Source: CAZKTO01 sp964555685 (GTDB lineage Bacteria; Chloroflexota; Dehalococcoidia; SHYB01). Taken from it: a DNA stretch of 28,985 nucleotides. The notes beneath the pieces are model-generated. The model was given only the letters and a program-made list of their open reading frames with translations. It was not told where the DNA came from and did no database searches. Of the stretch, positions 7,199-15,428 are shown one piece after another. Location of the stretch: assembly GCA_964555685.1 (NCBI GenBank), contig CAZKTO010000033.1, forward strand, positions 1 to 28,985, in the 5' to 3' direction. The position numbers and the translations under genes are program-made. Position 1 is the stretch's first letter. Every line of letters begins with the position of its first letter.

Positions 7199-8215
7199 GT
7201 GTTAGGCATCCTCGCCGCGCCGGTCCCGGCTACTATCCGCGCCGCGCTGGATTCGGACGTAGCCGACGCCGCTTTTCGCCCGCTTGTTGTCGCCTCTCTT
7301 TTGGAATACCCCAACGCGCTACATCCGGACGCCCAGTTGCGAGCGGCAAAATTCGTTATCGGGGCGTTTCGCGCAGCCGGCGGGACTGGCGACGCCGGGG
7401 TCTTGGCAGCTGGCGCCATGGAGGTTCTGACGACCGCAGCTCACGTCCTCGACCGTGTCGCGGACGGCGATCGGCGGTCCACCCCCGCGGACCTCCAGGT
7501 GGCCCCTGCCCTGATTTTCCTGGCAGGGAGATTGCTAGAAGAGGCACGCACGGCATCAGGGGCCGGCGCGGTGAGGATCGACTGGAGTCCAGTGTTCCGC
7601 TGTCTAATAGCCGCATGCGGAGGCCAGCAGATGGACATGGATCTCCAGGTTCGAATTGACGCAGGCCTGGACCAGGCTAAGCTGATGACTGAGTGTAAGT
7701 CGGGAGCGTTCGGGGAGGCCATGGCTCTCGCCGGTGCTATCGCCGCCAGAGGGGACCCTGCGCTTCGAGATGAGCTAGGCCCCTTGGGGCGGCTCATAGG
7801 TACCTGCAATCAGCTTATCGATGACGCCTCCGACGCCTCTACAGGGGCACTGGAAAGTTCGGACATTCGTTTGCGAAAGAAGACTCTCCCCATCGCGTTC
7901 TTCCTCCGCCTCCGAGGTGACTCCCCCGACAGGGACCGGTTGCGGGATCGGCTGATTGAAGGAGGCCTCTCCAGGGAAGAGGAGATCGTGGTTCGAGAGT
8001 CGATCGAAGCGAGTGGAAGTACGCAATTCGCCCTGGCGCTGGCCAACTGGTATAGAATGCAAGCCGAAAGAATCCTGGACCGGCTATTTCAGCGGGGATG
8101 CGACACAGGGCCGCTTTTCGAGCTTCTGAGAGAGCCATGCGAATCCGTCGGACCCAGCAACCCGCAGCAGGTAGCCTTCTCCTTGGTTCCCAAGCCCTCG
8201 CTCTTGGAGGTCTGA
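7199..8215 (+). CDS. comQ: ComQ-like isoprenyl transferase (polyprenyl synthetase fold)
   Basis: The 338-aa soluble all-helical protein has the order of motifs of trans-isoprenyl diphosphate synthases. Residues 80-91 (AAHVLDRVADGD) occupy the place of the first Asp-rich motif, but in the form D-R-V-A-D. A GGQQMD motif lies at 141-146, KLMTECKSGAFGEA at 161-174 matches the conserved K-T/S-G-A helix, NQLIDDASD holds an intact second D-D-x-x-D at 208-212, and RKKTLP follows at 226-231. In ComQ proteins this fold transfers an isoprenyl chain to a Trp of ComX. Ordinary prenyl-diphosphate synthases keep both Asp-rich motifs, so the altered first motif favours a specialised enzyme. GTG 7199 starts 2 nt after the peptide gene stop and shows no own Shine-Dalgarno, suggesting translational coupling. 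Its 3' end overlaps the kinase gene. Substrate and chain length are inference. Confidence 0.8.
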   Translation: MLGILAAPVPATIRAALDSDVADAAFRPLVVASLLEYPNALHPDAQLRAAKFVIGAFRAAGGTGDAGVLAAGAMEVLTTAAHVLDRVADGDRRSTPADLQVAPALIFLAGRLLEEARTASGAGAVRIDWSPVFRCLIAACGGQQMDMDLQVRIDAGLDQAKLMTECKSGAFGEAMALAGAIAARGDPALRDELGPLGRLIGTCNQLIDDASDASTGALESSDIRLRKKTLPIAFFLRLRGDSPDRDRLRDRLIEGGLSREEEIVVRESIEASGSTQFALALANWYRMQAERILDRLFQRGCDTGPLFELLREPCESVGPSNPQQVAFSLVPKPSLLEV

Positions 8216-10401
8216 CGGTCGTCCTGGCTGTATTCGGGCTCGCCCAGTTCTCTGCCTCACGCGAGCCCACGTTATCGGTCCGCCTATCCCCGTGCGATCC
8301 GGGTCCTCTGTGTGTTTCGTGGGTCATGCCCGTTGGCCAGGGGTGGGAGCGCGGGCTGCGCGTGGGGGACGCTGTCGCGAACGTAGCAGAACCTTCCGAC
8401 TGGGTGGCGGGGGATCCCAGAGCTGTCGAGGTAACACGCGGCGGCGTAACCGAGACAGTGCGAGCGACGCCCAGTCCCGAGGGGCGGGGGGCGGGGAGAT
8501 GGTCGTTGCCGTCGGTTGGATTGCTCTACGCTGCCCTAGGGTGTCTGGTCCGCTGGCGTCGCCCTGACCTGAAAGCCGCCCGATCCTTCTGGCTGCTAAC
8601 CCTGACCGCAGGGTTGGCCACCGTCCTCTCGCCAGCTTCGGCCGGGGTAGAAGCTGCGTGGGCGCTGGCGCTGCAGTTCCCTGTGCTGCTGCTGGGCTTC
8701 TGGGGCCTATTCAATTTCTTCGCAGACATCTCTTCCGGACCCGTCGATCTGGTCAAGAGGACCAAGATCATCGCAGGCTGCGCCGGTGGACTTCTGGCGC
8801 TCGCATACCTTTCGGTGACAACGGTAAAGCCAAACGCCTACGAGCTTGTCCGCATACCGGCGGCAGCATACTTCATCGCTCTCTCCTCTCTTGCGGTAAT
8901 CACCCTGGTCACCGCGTACCTGAGGAGTTCTAACGGGGACTCCCGGGCTGTGCTTCGTCTTATGACCCTGGGTGTAATCGCGGGGTTTTCGCCACTCCTC
9001 GTGCTCGTGTTCGTGCCGATAGCATTGGGGAACGAGGCCGCTGTGGACGCCCACTTCGCCGCCCTCGCTCTGGTCGCCATTCCAGCGGCATTCGCGTACG
9101 GAGTCTTGCGGCATGAACTCCTCGGGATTCGCCGACTGATGCGGCGGGGAGGAGTATATGTCCTGCTAACCGGAGGGCTGCTGGCACTGGTGACGTTGGT
9201 CCTGTGGGCAGCGTCCAAGCAGTGGCCCGGCTTGCTCAGCACGGAGGGAAGGAGGATCTGGGTGACCGGTGCAGCTTTGACATTGGCCGCCCTGGCCTTC
9301 ACTCAGCTCCGCCCACGAATACAGCATCTCGTTGATCGCCTGGTCTACCGTGACGCATACGATTACAAAGAGGTCGTACGTGGGCTTGCAAGGCAGGCCC
9401 GATCCTCAGCCCAGCAGAGCGATGCTATGGTGAAGATCCTCCAGCAAGTGTCGGCGCTCATGGCCATCGAGGGCTACCTTCTGGTCGGCGATCTCGACAA
9501 CATACCGTCTGAACTCCTTAGCGGTGGCCCAGCTGCAGCAAAGCTGCGAAGGGCGGCCCTGGGGCACGATGTCGCCGTTTCCGAGAGGATCGTGGTTCGC
9601 TACCTGGATGGAGAACCAGTGCTGGTGCTCCAGCTTGAGGGCGAGCGGGCCTTGTGGCTGGGCCCGAAGTTTGATGGCGAGTCGTTTCGCCACGATGATC
9701 TTGAATTGGCCGAGCCCTTGGGGACCTTGATGGGCATGCTCCTTGCACGTTCACAACTGACCGCGGAGCTCCAAGGCCTTAACCGGAAGCTCATCCGGGC
9801 TGAGGAAGAGGAGAGGGCGCGCTTGGCAGCGGAGATCCATGACGGCCCGCTGCAGAGCGCAGCTTACCTATCTCGGGTCGGCATCTCGTCGGAAGAAACG
9901 GCTGAGGTCTCTCGTTCTCTGGCGGAAGAGCTGCGCGCCATCGCCACAGCGCTGCGGCCCCCGGTCCTGGACGATCTGGGCCTCCGCTACGCGATAGACT
10001 GGCTTGTGCAGTCCATGGTGCGCCAGAGTGACATCTCGGTGGACTACGACGCCGCCGGATTTCCGGAGGACGCACGGTTACCTCGAGAAGTTGAGTTGAC
10101 GGTCTACCGGAGCGTGCAGGAGTCTCTTACTAACGTGGTCAAGCACGCTCGGGGCACGCGGGTCGTCGTTACCCTCTCCCTAGATGGCGGTTGCGTCCGC
10201 GCCCAGGTCCAAGATAACGGCACCGGGTTTGACCAGCAGCGACAACGGGTGGCTATCACACAAGGCTGCCTCGGATTGGTGGGGATGCGGGAGCGGATCA
10301 GCCACGTTGGAGGGCAACTGCGCGTCGACAGTAGGCCTGACTGTGGGACGAGGGTAGAGATGACCATTCCCCTCCGCCAACCTGCCCAACCTGCCGCATG
10401 A
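8137..10401 (+). CDS. ComP-like membrane sensor histidine kinase
   Basis: This is a 754-aa sensor kinase. A first TM helix (about residues 12-38) is followed by an extracytoplasmic loop with a PDZ-like pattern (GWERGLRVGDAVANV, later VEVTRGGV), then about seven further hydrophobic segments up to about residue 395. A cytoplasmic linker leads to HisKA_3 (ERARLAAEIHDGPLQ, phospho-acceptor His568) and HATPase_c (N-box ESLTNVVKHA with Asn666, G1 box DNGTGFD from Asp693, then GLVGMRERI). An N-terminal TM, extracytoplasmic PDZ-like loop, TM bundle and HPK7-type kinase is the ComP layout. ATG 8137 overlaps the ComQ-like gene by 79 nt and has GAGAGAG upstream; ATG 8098 is an alternative adding 13 residues. 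It would detect the modified peptide and phosphorylate the regulator encoded 12 nt downstream. Confidence 0.85.
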   Translation: MRIRRTQQPAAGSLLLGSQALALGGLTVVLAVFGLAQFSASREPTLSVRLSPCDPGPLCVSWVMPVGQGWERGLRVGDAVANVAEPSDWVAGDPRAVEVTRGGVTETVRATPSPEGRGAGRWSLPSVGLLYAALGCLVRWRRPDLKAARSFWLLTLTAGLATVLSPASAGVEAAWALALQFPVLLLGFWGLFNFFADISSGPVDLVKRTKIIAGCAGGLLALAYLSVTTVKPNAYELVRIPAAAYFIALSSLAVITLVTAYLRSSNGDSRAVLRLMTLGVIAGFSPLLVLVFVPIALGNEAAVDAHFAALALVAIPAAFAYGVLRHELLGIRRLMRRGGVYVLLTGGLLALVTLVLWAASKQWPGLLSTEGRRIWVTGAALTLAALAFTQLRPRIQHLVDRLVYRDAYDYKEVVRGLARQARSSAQQSDAMVKILQQVSALMAIEGYLLVGDLDNIPSELLSGGPAAAKLRRAALGHDVAVSERIVVRYLDGEPVLVLQLEGERALWLGPKFDGESFRHDDLELAEPLGTLMGMLLARSQLTAELQGLNRKLIRAEEEERARLAAEIHDGPLQSAAYLSRVGISSEETAEVSRSLAEELRAIATALRPPVLDDLGLRYAIDWLVQSMVRQSDISVDYDAAGFPEDARLPREVELTVYRSVQESLTNVVKHARGTRVVVTLSLDGGCVRAQVQDNGTGFDQQRQRVAITQGCLGLVGMRERISHVGGQLRVDSRPDCGTRVEMTIPLRQPAQPAA

Positions 10402-10413
10402 GAGCCTGGCTCG

Positions 10414-11076
10414 ATGGAACTGGAGCAAATCAAGGTTGTGCTGGTGGAAGACCATATCTTGGTCCGCCAGGGGACAAAAGCCCTGATCCAGGGGGACCCT
10501 TCCATCAGAGTGGTAGGGGAGACCGACAGCGCTGAAGAGGCGGTGCGCTTGGTGGAGGAACTCGCCCCAGATGTGGTGGTGCTGGACATTCGCCTGAGGG
10601 TCGGCACCGGGATCGACGTCGCCAGAGCTCTTCAACGGCGGCGGTCCCTCGCGCGGGTACTCGTCGTCACCGCGTACGATTATGAGCAGTATGTGACGGC
10701 GCTCACCCGGGCTGGCGTGAGCGGATATGTGATGAAAGACGTGACTGCAAGCGACCTGATCAAGGCGATCCACCAGGTATACCGGGGCGAGGGGGTCTTG
10801 ATAGGAGCAGTGGCCGCAACAGTGCTTCGGAACGCTTCTCGCTCCCAACAAAGGACCTACAGGCCCGCAGAGAATCTCAGCGCCCGGGAGATTGAGGTCC
10901 TCGAGCTGGTGGCGGAAGGCTATCGCAACCACGTCATTGCGAAAAGGTTGGAAATCTCGGTTAGAACCGTCGAAGCCCATGTGGCCAGCATCCTTGGGAA
11001 GCTTGGAGCCACATCCCGTGGCGAGGCGATTAAGATCGCCATCCGACGCGGCATGTTGAAGTCCAATAAGCCGTAA
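10414..11076 (+). CDS. ComA-like NarL/LuxR-family response regulator
   Basis: This 220-aa two-domain regulator has a receiver starting IKVVLVEDHILVRQGTK with the acidic pair Glu-Asp, phospho-acceptor Asp58 (VVVLDIRL), the switch Thr in VVTAYDYEQY and the Lys in VMKDV. The C-terminal LuxR-type HTH (LSAREIEVLELVAEG, then VIAKRLEISVRTVEAHVASILGKL) is complete. It starts 12 nt after the kinase stop and is the obvious cognate output of the kinase, equivalent to ComA. A degraded close relative lies at 15429-16020 on the other strand. Target promoters are not identifiable here. Confidence 0.92.
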   Translation: MELEQIKVVLVEDHILVRQGTKALIQGDPSIRVVGETDSAEEAVRLVEELAPDVVVLDIRLRVGTGIDVARALQRRRSLARVLVVTAYDYEQYVTALTRAGVSGYVMKDVTASDLIKAIHQVYRGEGVLIGAVAATVLRNASRSQQRTYRPAENLSAREIEVLELVAEGYRNHVIAKRLEISVRTVEAHVASILGKLGATSRGEAIKIAIRRGMLKSNKP

Positions 11077-11301
11077 GCTCTCTCGGTCCTCCTCGGCGCT
11101 AATCTACGGGGTGTCCCCCTCTCACTTTCGTAGCGGCAACTCTGATAACGATACGGGCATACGGCCTCGCAGCGTCGATGAAGCCAAAACGCCCCCTACC
11201 TAGGCGCGCGGCCCGTGGGTACCGATTACGTTTCCGCAGGTGCCTGCTAGGCTTAAAGCGGCGGTTCTAAACCCAGAGCTAGATGACAGAAGGGGTCTGC
11301 C

Positions 11302-12144
11302 TTGAAGGAACGGGCGATACGTCTGATGCTTGTCGAGGACCACACTCTCGTAAGGCAGGCGACCAGGACCCTGCTTGAGCAACAGCCGTCGCTCCAGGTC
11401 GTGGGGGAAGCCGATGACATGGCGGGTGCGCTGGCTCTCATTCCGCGGGTTCGGCCAGACGTGGTGATCATCGATATTCGGTTGAGGGGGTCGAGCGGCA
11501 TTGACCTCGCCAGGGCGGTCGGCCACGCGTATCCAGAGATAAAGATCATAGCGCTCACCGCGTTCGGGTTTGATCAGTACGTTCGGGCCATGCTAAGGGT
11601 GGGGGCGAAGGGATACATGCTCAAAGATGCCTCCGGTGAGGAGCTCGTACGCGCTGTGCACGAGGTCTGGGAAGGGCGCTCAGCGCTCTCGCCGGAGATC
11701 GGTACCAGGCTTATTGCCATGGTTGCACAAGAGGAACAGCCCCGCTGCCCGGGGATTACCAGGGGTCTGACGTTGAGGGAAGTGGAGGTCCTCGAGTTGT
11801 TCGAGCTAGCGTTGAATCGGCGGGAGATCGCCCGCCGTTTGGGTGTATCTCCAAAGACCGTGAACACGCACGTCGGTCACATTCTGTCGAAGTTTGGTCA
11901 GACCAGAATCTCGGCGGCCGTCGGGGAGGCGGTTGCAGCTGGGATCCTGGCCCCAACACCTAAGACCACGCAGGCCGGACGGCTGAGGAGGGTGCTGGAG
12001 CACATGACCAAGAGATGCCCTTCAAACAGCCCTGTCGCACGGCCTGGCACGGCAGTCAACCCGCGCGTTGAGCAACCCTTCCTTGCGCCGGCTCTGGAGT
12101 TCTCCGCCGAGGGCCTGAGCATGCCGCTGGTTCCCGGAAGGTGA
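11302..12144 (+). CDS. Second NarL/LuxR-family response regulator with a C-terminal extension
   Basis: This 280-aa protein starts at TTG 11302 (GAAGGGG six nt upstream). The receiver (IRLMLVEDHTLVRQATRTLL) has Asp58 in VVIIDIRL and Lys in MLKDASG; the HTH reads LTLREVEVLELFELALNRRE, then IARRLGVSPKTVNTHVGHIL. About 65 residues after the HTH are an unusual Pro/Arg-rich tail with no recognisable fold. It lies 225 nt after the ComA-like gene, so it may be a second output of the same kinase or an independent regulator. Its paralogue, broken by an amber codon, lies at 14606-15301. The next gene follows after 3 nt. Confidence 0.88.
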   Translation: MKERAIRLMLVEDHTLVRQATRTLLEQQPSLQVVGEADDMAGALALIPRVRPDVVIIDIRLRGSSGIDLARAVGHAYPEIKIIALTAFGFDQYVRAMLRVGAKGYMLKDASGEELVRAVHEVWEGRSALSPEIGTRLIAMVAQEEQPRCPGITRGLTLREVEVLELFELALNRREIARRLGVSPKTVNTHVGHILSKFGQTRISAAVGEAVAAGILAPTPKTTQAGRLRRVLEHMTKRCPSNSPVARPGTAVNPRVEQPFLAPALEFSAEGLSMPLVPGR

Positions 12145-12147
12145 AGC

Positions 12148-12466
12148 TTGTTTGGGCGGCATCGCACCCTGAACCAGGCCCACCGGCAGAGGAGGGAGTT
12201 CATCGCGGCCCTAACCGACCCATCAGTCATTGCTCGCCGCTTGACGGAGCACCCGCAGGCGGCGTTCGAGCGCGAGTTGGCTACAGCTGGAGGCGGTAAG
12301 ACATGGCGAGTCAAGGGCGGAACTGTACCGCATTCTGGCGTCCATCCTGAGAACGAGCGAGGAGGAGCGGATTCTGATGCAATATCTCGTCGTAGAAGCT
12401 CTTTTAGGCGTCCTCGCCGAAGACAACCAGCATATCCTTGGTCTCCTGCCCATAGATGCCGAATAG
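12148..12466 (+). pseudogene. Small helical protein gene with a frameshift (function unknown)
   Basis: A TTG start at 12148 is preceded by GGAAGG at 6-nt spacing and lies 3 nt after the preceding stop. The first about 45 codons read well (FIAALTDPSVIARRLTEHPQ, then AAFERELAT). At about 12275-12292 the protein-like reading moves to the +1 frame as LEAVRHGESRAELYRILAS and continues ILRTSEEERILMQYLVVEAL to the TAG at 12464. Joined, it would be a soluble helical protein of about 105 aa. The frameshift is either a true mutation or a sequence error. I do not recognise the family; its position between two response regulators suggests a signalling accessory role. Confidence 0.5.
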
Positions 12467-12474
12467 CCGGTGCG

Positions 12475-12642
12475 GTGTTGGATGTCAAGGGAAGCGATGG
12501 CGCCATTGACATAGAGCAGGCTGCTCGGGCTGTAGGTTGTGCTCCCGCAGACCACGTGGCCATCCTCCTGGCCTCTCAAGTTTGTCGGGCGAGCAGCCAC
12601 CTGGCCGCAGCCGGACTGGTCTGGCCCGAGGCAGACTGGTGA
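12475..12642 (+). CDS. Hypothetical 55-aa protein
   Basis: A short frame from GTG 12475 to TGA 12642 whose sequence (GAIDIEQAARAVGCAPADHV and then AAAGLVWPEADW) looks protein-like. Its stop overlaps the GTG of the following response regulator by 4 bases, a typical coupling overlap. No clear ribosome binding site is seen; it follows the TAG of the previous gene by 8 nt. It may be a remnant of a larger protein, since the frame is open upstream. It ends with Trp, but nothing else resembles a pheromone precursor. Function unknown. Confidence 0.4.
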   Translation: MLDVKGSDGAIDIEQAARAVGCAPADHVAILLASQVCRASSHLAAAGLVWPEADW

Positions 12643-13079
12643 AGTTCCTGGTTATCAATGGTAGTGAAGAGATGGTCCGAGTGGTGTCCTTGTGCCTGGC
12701 CTTGGGGTGGCCCGACGCGGAGATACTGGGCGCCACAGATGGGGAGCGTGGACTCCAACTTGCGAGGGATCGCGCGCCCGACCTCGTGATCCTCGACGTC
12801 GTGCTCCCCCATATGAACGGTCTTCGAGTGCTGCAGCTGCTCAGAGAGTTCTCGGATACCCCGGTCCTCGTGCTAAGCAGCCGGGACGACCAGGTCGAGA
12901 TTGCCCACTTCTCGGCGCAAGGCGCGGACGACTACATGGTAAAGCCCTTCAGCCATGTCGCGCTCATCGGCCGCGTCCGGGCAATCTTCCGCCAGGCCGG
13001 AGGTCAGGAATGCCGGGCCCCACGGCCCCAGCATCCGGAGGGTCGGGGAGGAGCTCCGGGCTCGGAGGAAAGACGATAA
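12639..13079 (+). CDS. Response-regulator receiver-domain protein (OmpR-type, lacking its output domain)
   Basis: GTG 12639 has GAGG 7 nt upstream. The 146-aa product begins VKFLVINGSEEMVRVVSLCL and has phospho-acceptor Asp53 in VILDVVLPHMNGLRVLQLL, Ser in LVLSSRDDQ and Lys in DYMVKPFSHVALIGRVRAI. This is a complete OmpR-type receiver up to about residue 120. The remaining about 25 residues are Gly/Arg/Pro-rich with no winged helix, so the protein is either receiver-only or was truncated; an IS lies about 160 bp downstream. The first acidic position (N-G-S-E instead of D-D) is altered, so phosphorylation may be weakened. Confidence 0.8.
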   Translation: MKFLVINGSEEMVRVVSLCLALGWPDAEILGATDGERGLQLARDRAPDLVILDVVLPHMNGLRVLQLLREFSDTPVLVLSSRDDQVEIAHFSAQGADDYMVKPFSHVALIGRVRAIFRQAGGQECRAPRPQHPEGRGGAPGSEERR

Positions 13080-13236
13080 GAGGCCAGCAGAGACTGTTGC
13101 CCCCCCGTCAAGGGCGGGGACCGCCCTCCCTAGCGTGCTGCTGGAAAGGGACAGCACCAAGCTGTGGTTTCTGACAGACCATTTCCCTGTTTCGCGCCCG
13201 ATAAGAGCAGTGTTCAGTGTCGGAGGCGTCTTAGCA

Positions 13237-14579
13237 GGGTGCTGAACAACTAGCGTTCGGCGTTGAGTGAGGTCAGTGTGCTGGCGGTTCATGGTATCTC
13301 AGGGTTGCGCTAGGGAGTCTGGGAGAGGATTCCGTGGCCTCGGGAGGCCCTGTCCAGGGCCTGCGGGGCCGCGGAAGGCAGACCTTGCCCTGGGCAGGTC
13401 AAGCGGGCGCTGGTCTGCGGGCCTCTTTCCGCTCTTGAGCCAGGATGCGCTTGGCGATCCGCACCAGGTTGTAGGCTGCTACCGTCAACGCCGCCCACAA
13501 CTGGTTCCGGGCGACGCCTCGGTACCGCAGCTTCCGCCCGCCGCCCACCGTCTTGATCCAGCCGAAAATTTCCTCCACTCGTTTTCTCGCCCGCTGGCTG
13601 ACCCTATAGGCTTGGCGCCGGGTCGTACGGTCATCCAGGGCCGAGCCCGTCACTTTCACCGCCACATGGGGTGTTACCACCATCTCCCGGCATGCTTCTA
13701 CGAACTGGCGCCGGGTCGTAGCCCTTGTCTGCTCCCACGGTCATCTGGTGCAGGCCCGGCAGCCGCTCCAGCGTCTCGATGGCCGTCTCCGGCTCCGCCC
13801 TGCCCGTGGCCTGGGTGATCCGGACATCGATCGCCAGGCCCGTGCGGTTCTCCATCAGGATGTGCCCCGCAAGGCAGAGCTTGGCCTCCTGTCCCAGGCC
13901 CTTGCGGGCGAGGCGGGCTTCGGGGTCCGTGGTCGACTGGTGCGTGGCGTTGCGACGCTGCTCCCCTCGGAAGTCCACCTCCGGGTTGCGGCCGCCGCTC
14001 GCAGCACCACCACCGCTGCCATCCTTCGGGCTCAGGCTCTTCGTGGAGGCCCAGGCCTCCAGCAGCGTGCCGTCGACCGTGAAGTGCTCCGACGACAGCA
14101 GCCTGCGCCCCTTGGCCTCCTCCAGCACCCGCTGGAAGAACTGCCGCGCCACGTCGTGCTGGAGCAGCCGTTCCTTGTTCTGCGAGAAGGCCGTGGGATC
14201 GAAGGCCGGGTCGATGACGTTGAGGTCCAGGAACCACTTGAACAGCAGGTTATACTCCAGTTGCTCGCAGAACTGGCGCCCACTGCGGATGGAGAAGAGC
14301 GCCATGAGCAGGCAACCCTTCAGCAGGTGTTCCGGCGGGATAGACGCTCGGCCCGTCTCTGCACACATCGCGTCGAACGTCGGCGATAGAGCTGCCAGAG
14401 CGCGGTCCACGATGGGTTTGATAGGGCGGATGGGGTGCTCCTTCGGCACCAGCAAGTCGGGCGTCACGATGGAGAGCATAGTCGCCTGGGTCTCGGCCTT
14501 CCCGCGCATGGGCACTCCTCCAAGAGGTTTCGTCTATCAATTTTCGACCGAGTCCCCAGCGGCTAGTTCTGCAGCACCT
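13237..14579. mobile_element. IS5-type insertion sequence (about 1.34 kb) with imperfect terminal inverted repeats
   Basis: The left end GGGTGCTGAACAACTAGC (from 13237) and the reverse complement of the right end AGGTGCTGCAGAACTAGC (from 14579) match at 15 of 18 positions, and they enclose one transposase gene. No convincing target duplication is visible beside the ends. It sits between the quorum-sensing cluster and the two decayed regulators. The exact ends could shift by one or two bases. Confidence 0.7.
13399..14509 (-). pseudogene. Frameshifted IS5-family DDE transposase
   Basis: The start ATG 14509 is preceded by GGAGGA at 6 nt. The N-terminal part has the DUF772-type domain (SIPPEHLLKGCLLMALFSIR, then FCEQLEYNLLFKWFLDLNV), followed by HFTVDGTLLEAWAS (first catalytic Asp) and VGADKGYD (second). 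Just after GYD, at about 13700-13708, the frame shifts: the correct continuation RQFVEACREMVVTPHVAVKV lies in the frame of 13399-13683, which carries the catalytic Glu region (RVEEIFGWIKTVGG) and the helix ending AAYNLVRIAK. One extra base in a C/G run explains it. There is no slippery heptamer, so this is probably an inactive element. Confidence 0.8.
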
Positions 14580-14605
14580 AGAGACCGCAACTTGGATATC
14601 CCGCG

Positions 14606-15301
14606 CTACGGTAAGCCCGTGACAGGTTGCAAGATGCGGGCAGCGGCTGCTGTTTCCACTGCCTTGGAGCGGTTCGGCTGACCGGGTTTCGCCGAGACGT
14701 GGGCGATATGCGTGTTCACTGTCTTGGCTGATACCCCTAGCCGTACCGCGATCTCTCTGCGTGTCAGGGGGGATCGCAGTAACTCAAGGACCTCGACTTC
14801 TCGCAGGGTCAGACCTTTTGACGGGACCTACGCCCAAGCCTTCTCCTCCTTTGTGAGCAACGCAACAAGGCTTTTTGCCACTTCCGAGGAAAAGACCACC
14901 CGGCCCTCATACACCTCGTGTATCGCCCGTATCAGCTCTTGTCCGGATGCATCTTTCAGCAAAAAGCCCTTGGCTCCCGCTTTCAACATCGCCCTCACGT
15001 ACTGGTCAAAGCTAAATGCGCTCAGCGCAATCACCTTCACCTGAGGGTACGTTCGGTTGATGGCCTTGGCGAGCTCTATACCGCTGGACCCTCTCAGCCG
15101 AATGTCCGCGATCACAATATCGGGCAGCAGTTCAGCGACCAACTCAAGGGCGCTTGCAGCGTCCTCTGCTTCCGCAACCACCTTCAGAGTCGGGTCCTCC
15201 GCTAGGACCGCTTTGGTAGCCTCCCTCATGAAAGCGTGATCCTCTACCAGCAGCATCGTTATGACAGCTTTGTTCAAGGCATGCCCCCGTGGCTGTTGCA
15301 T
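14606..15301 (-). pseudogene. NarL/LuxR-family response regulator split by an in-frame amber codon
   Basis: This is a close paralogue of the regulator at 11302-12144. The receiver (VITMLLVEDHAFMREATKAV, DIVIADIRLRGSSGIEL, FLLKDASG) is intact and stops at TAG 14828-14830 after KEEKAWA. The same frame then continues with a whole LuxR HTH (KGLTLREVEVLELLRSPLTR, EIAVRLGVSAKTVNTHIAHV) to a TAG at 14606. The product therefore ends in the inter-domain linker. The likely native start is a TTG at about 15277, in the position of the paralogue's TTG. As it stands it could yield a receiver-only protein of about 150 aa. Confidence 0.8.
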
Positions 15302-15428
15302 GTTCTCACCGTGACGCGGCCCTAAGTTAGCACCCGTCCGGGCTGCGGTAATCCGTACTACATAGGCGGGCTCCTACATACGGGAAGTGTCGTCTGTTCG
15401 ACGCGCCCTTCGCCGGCACAACAGGCGA

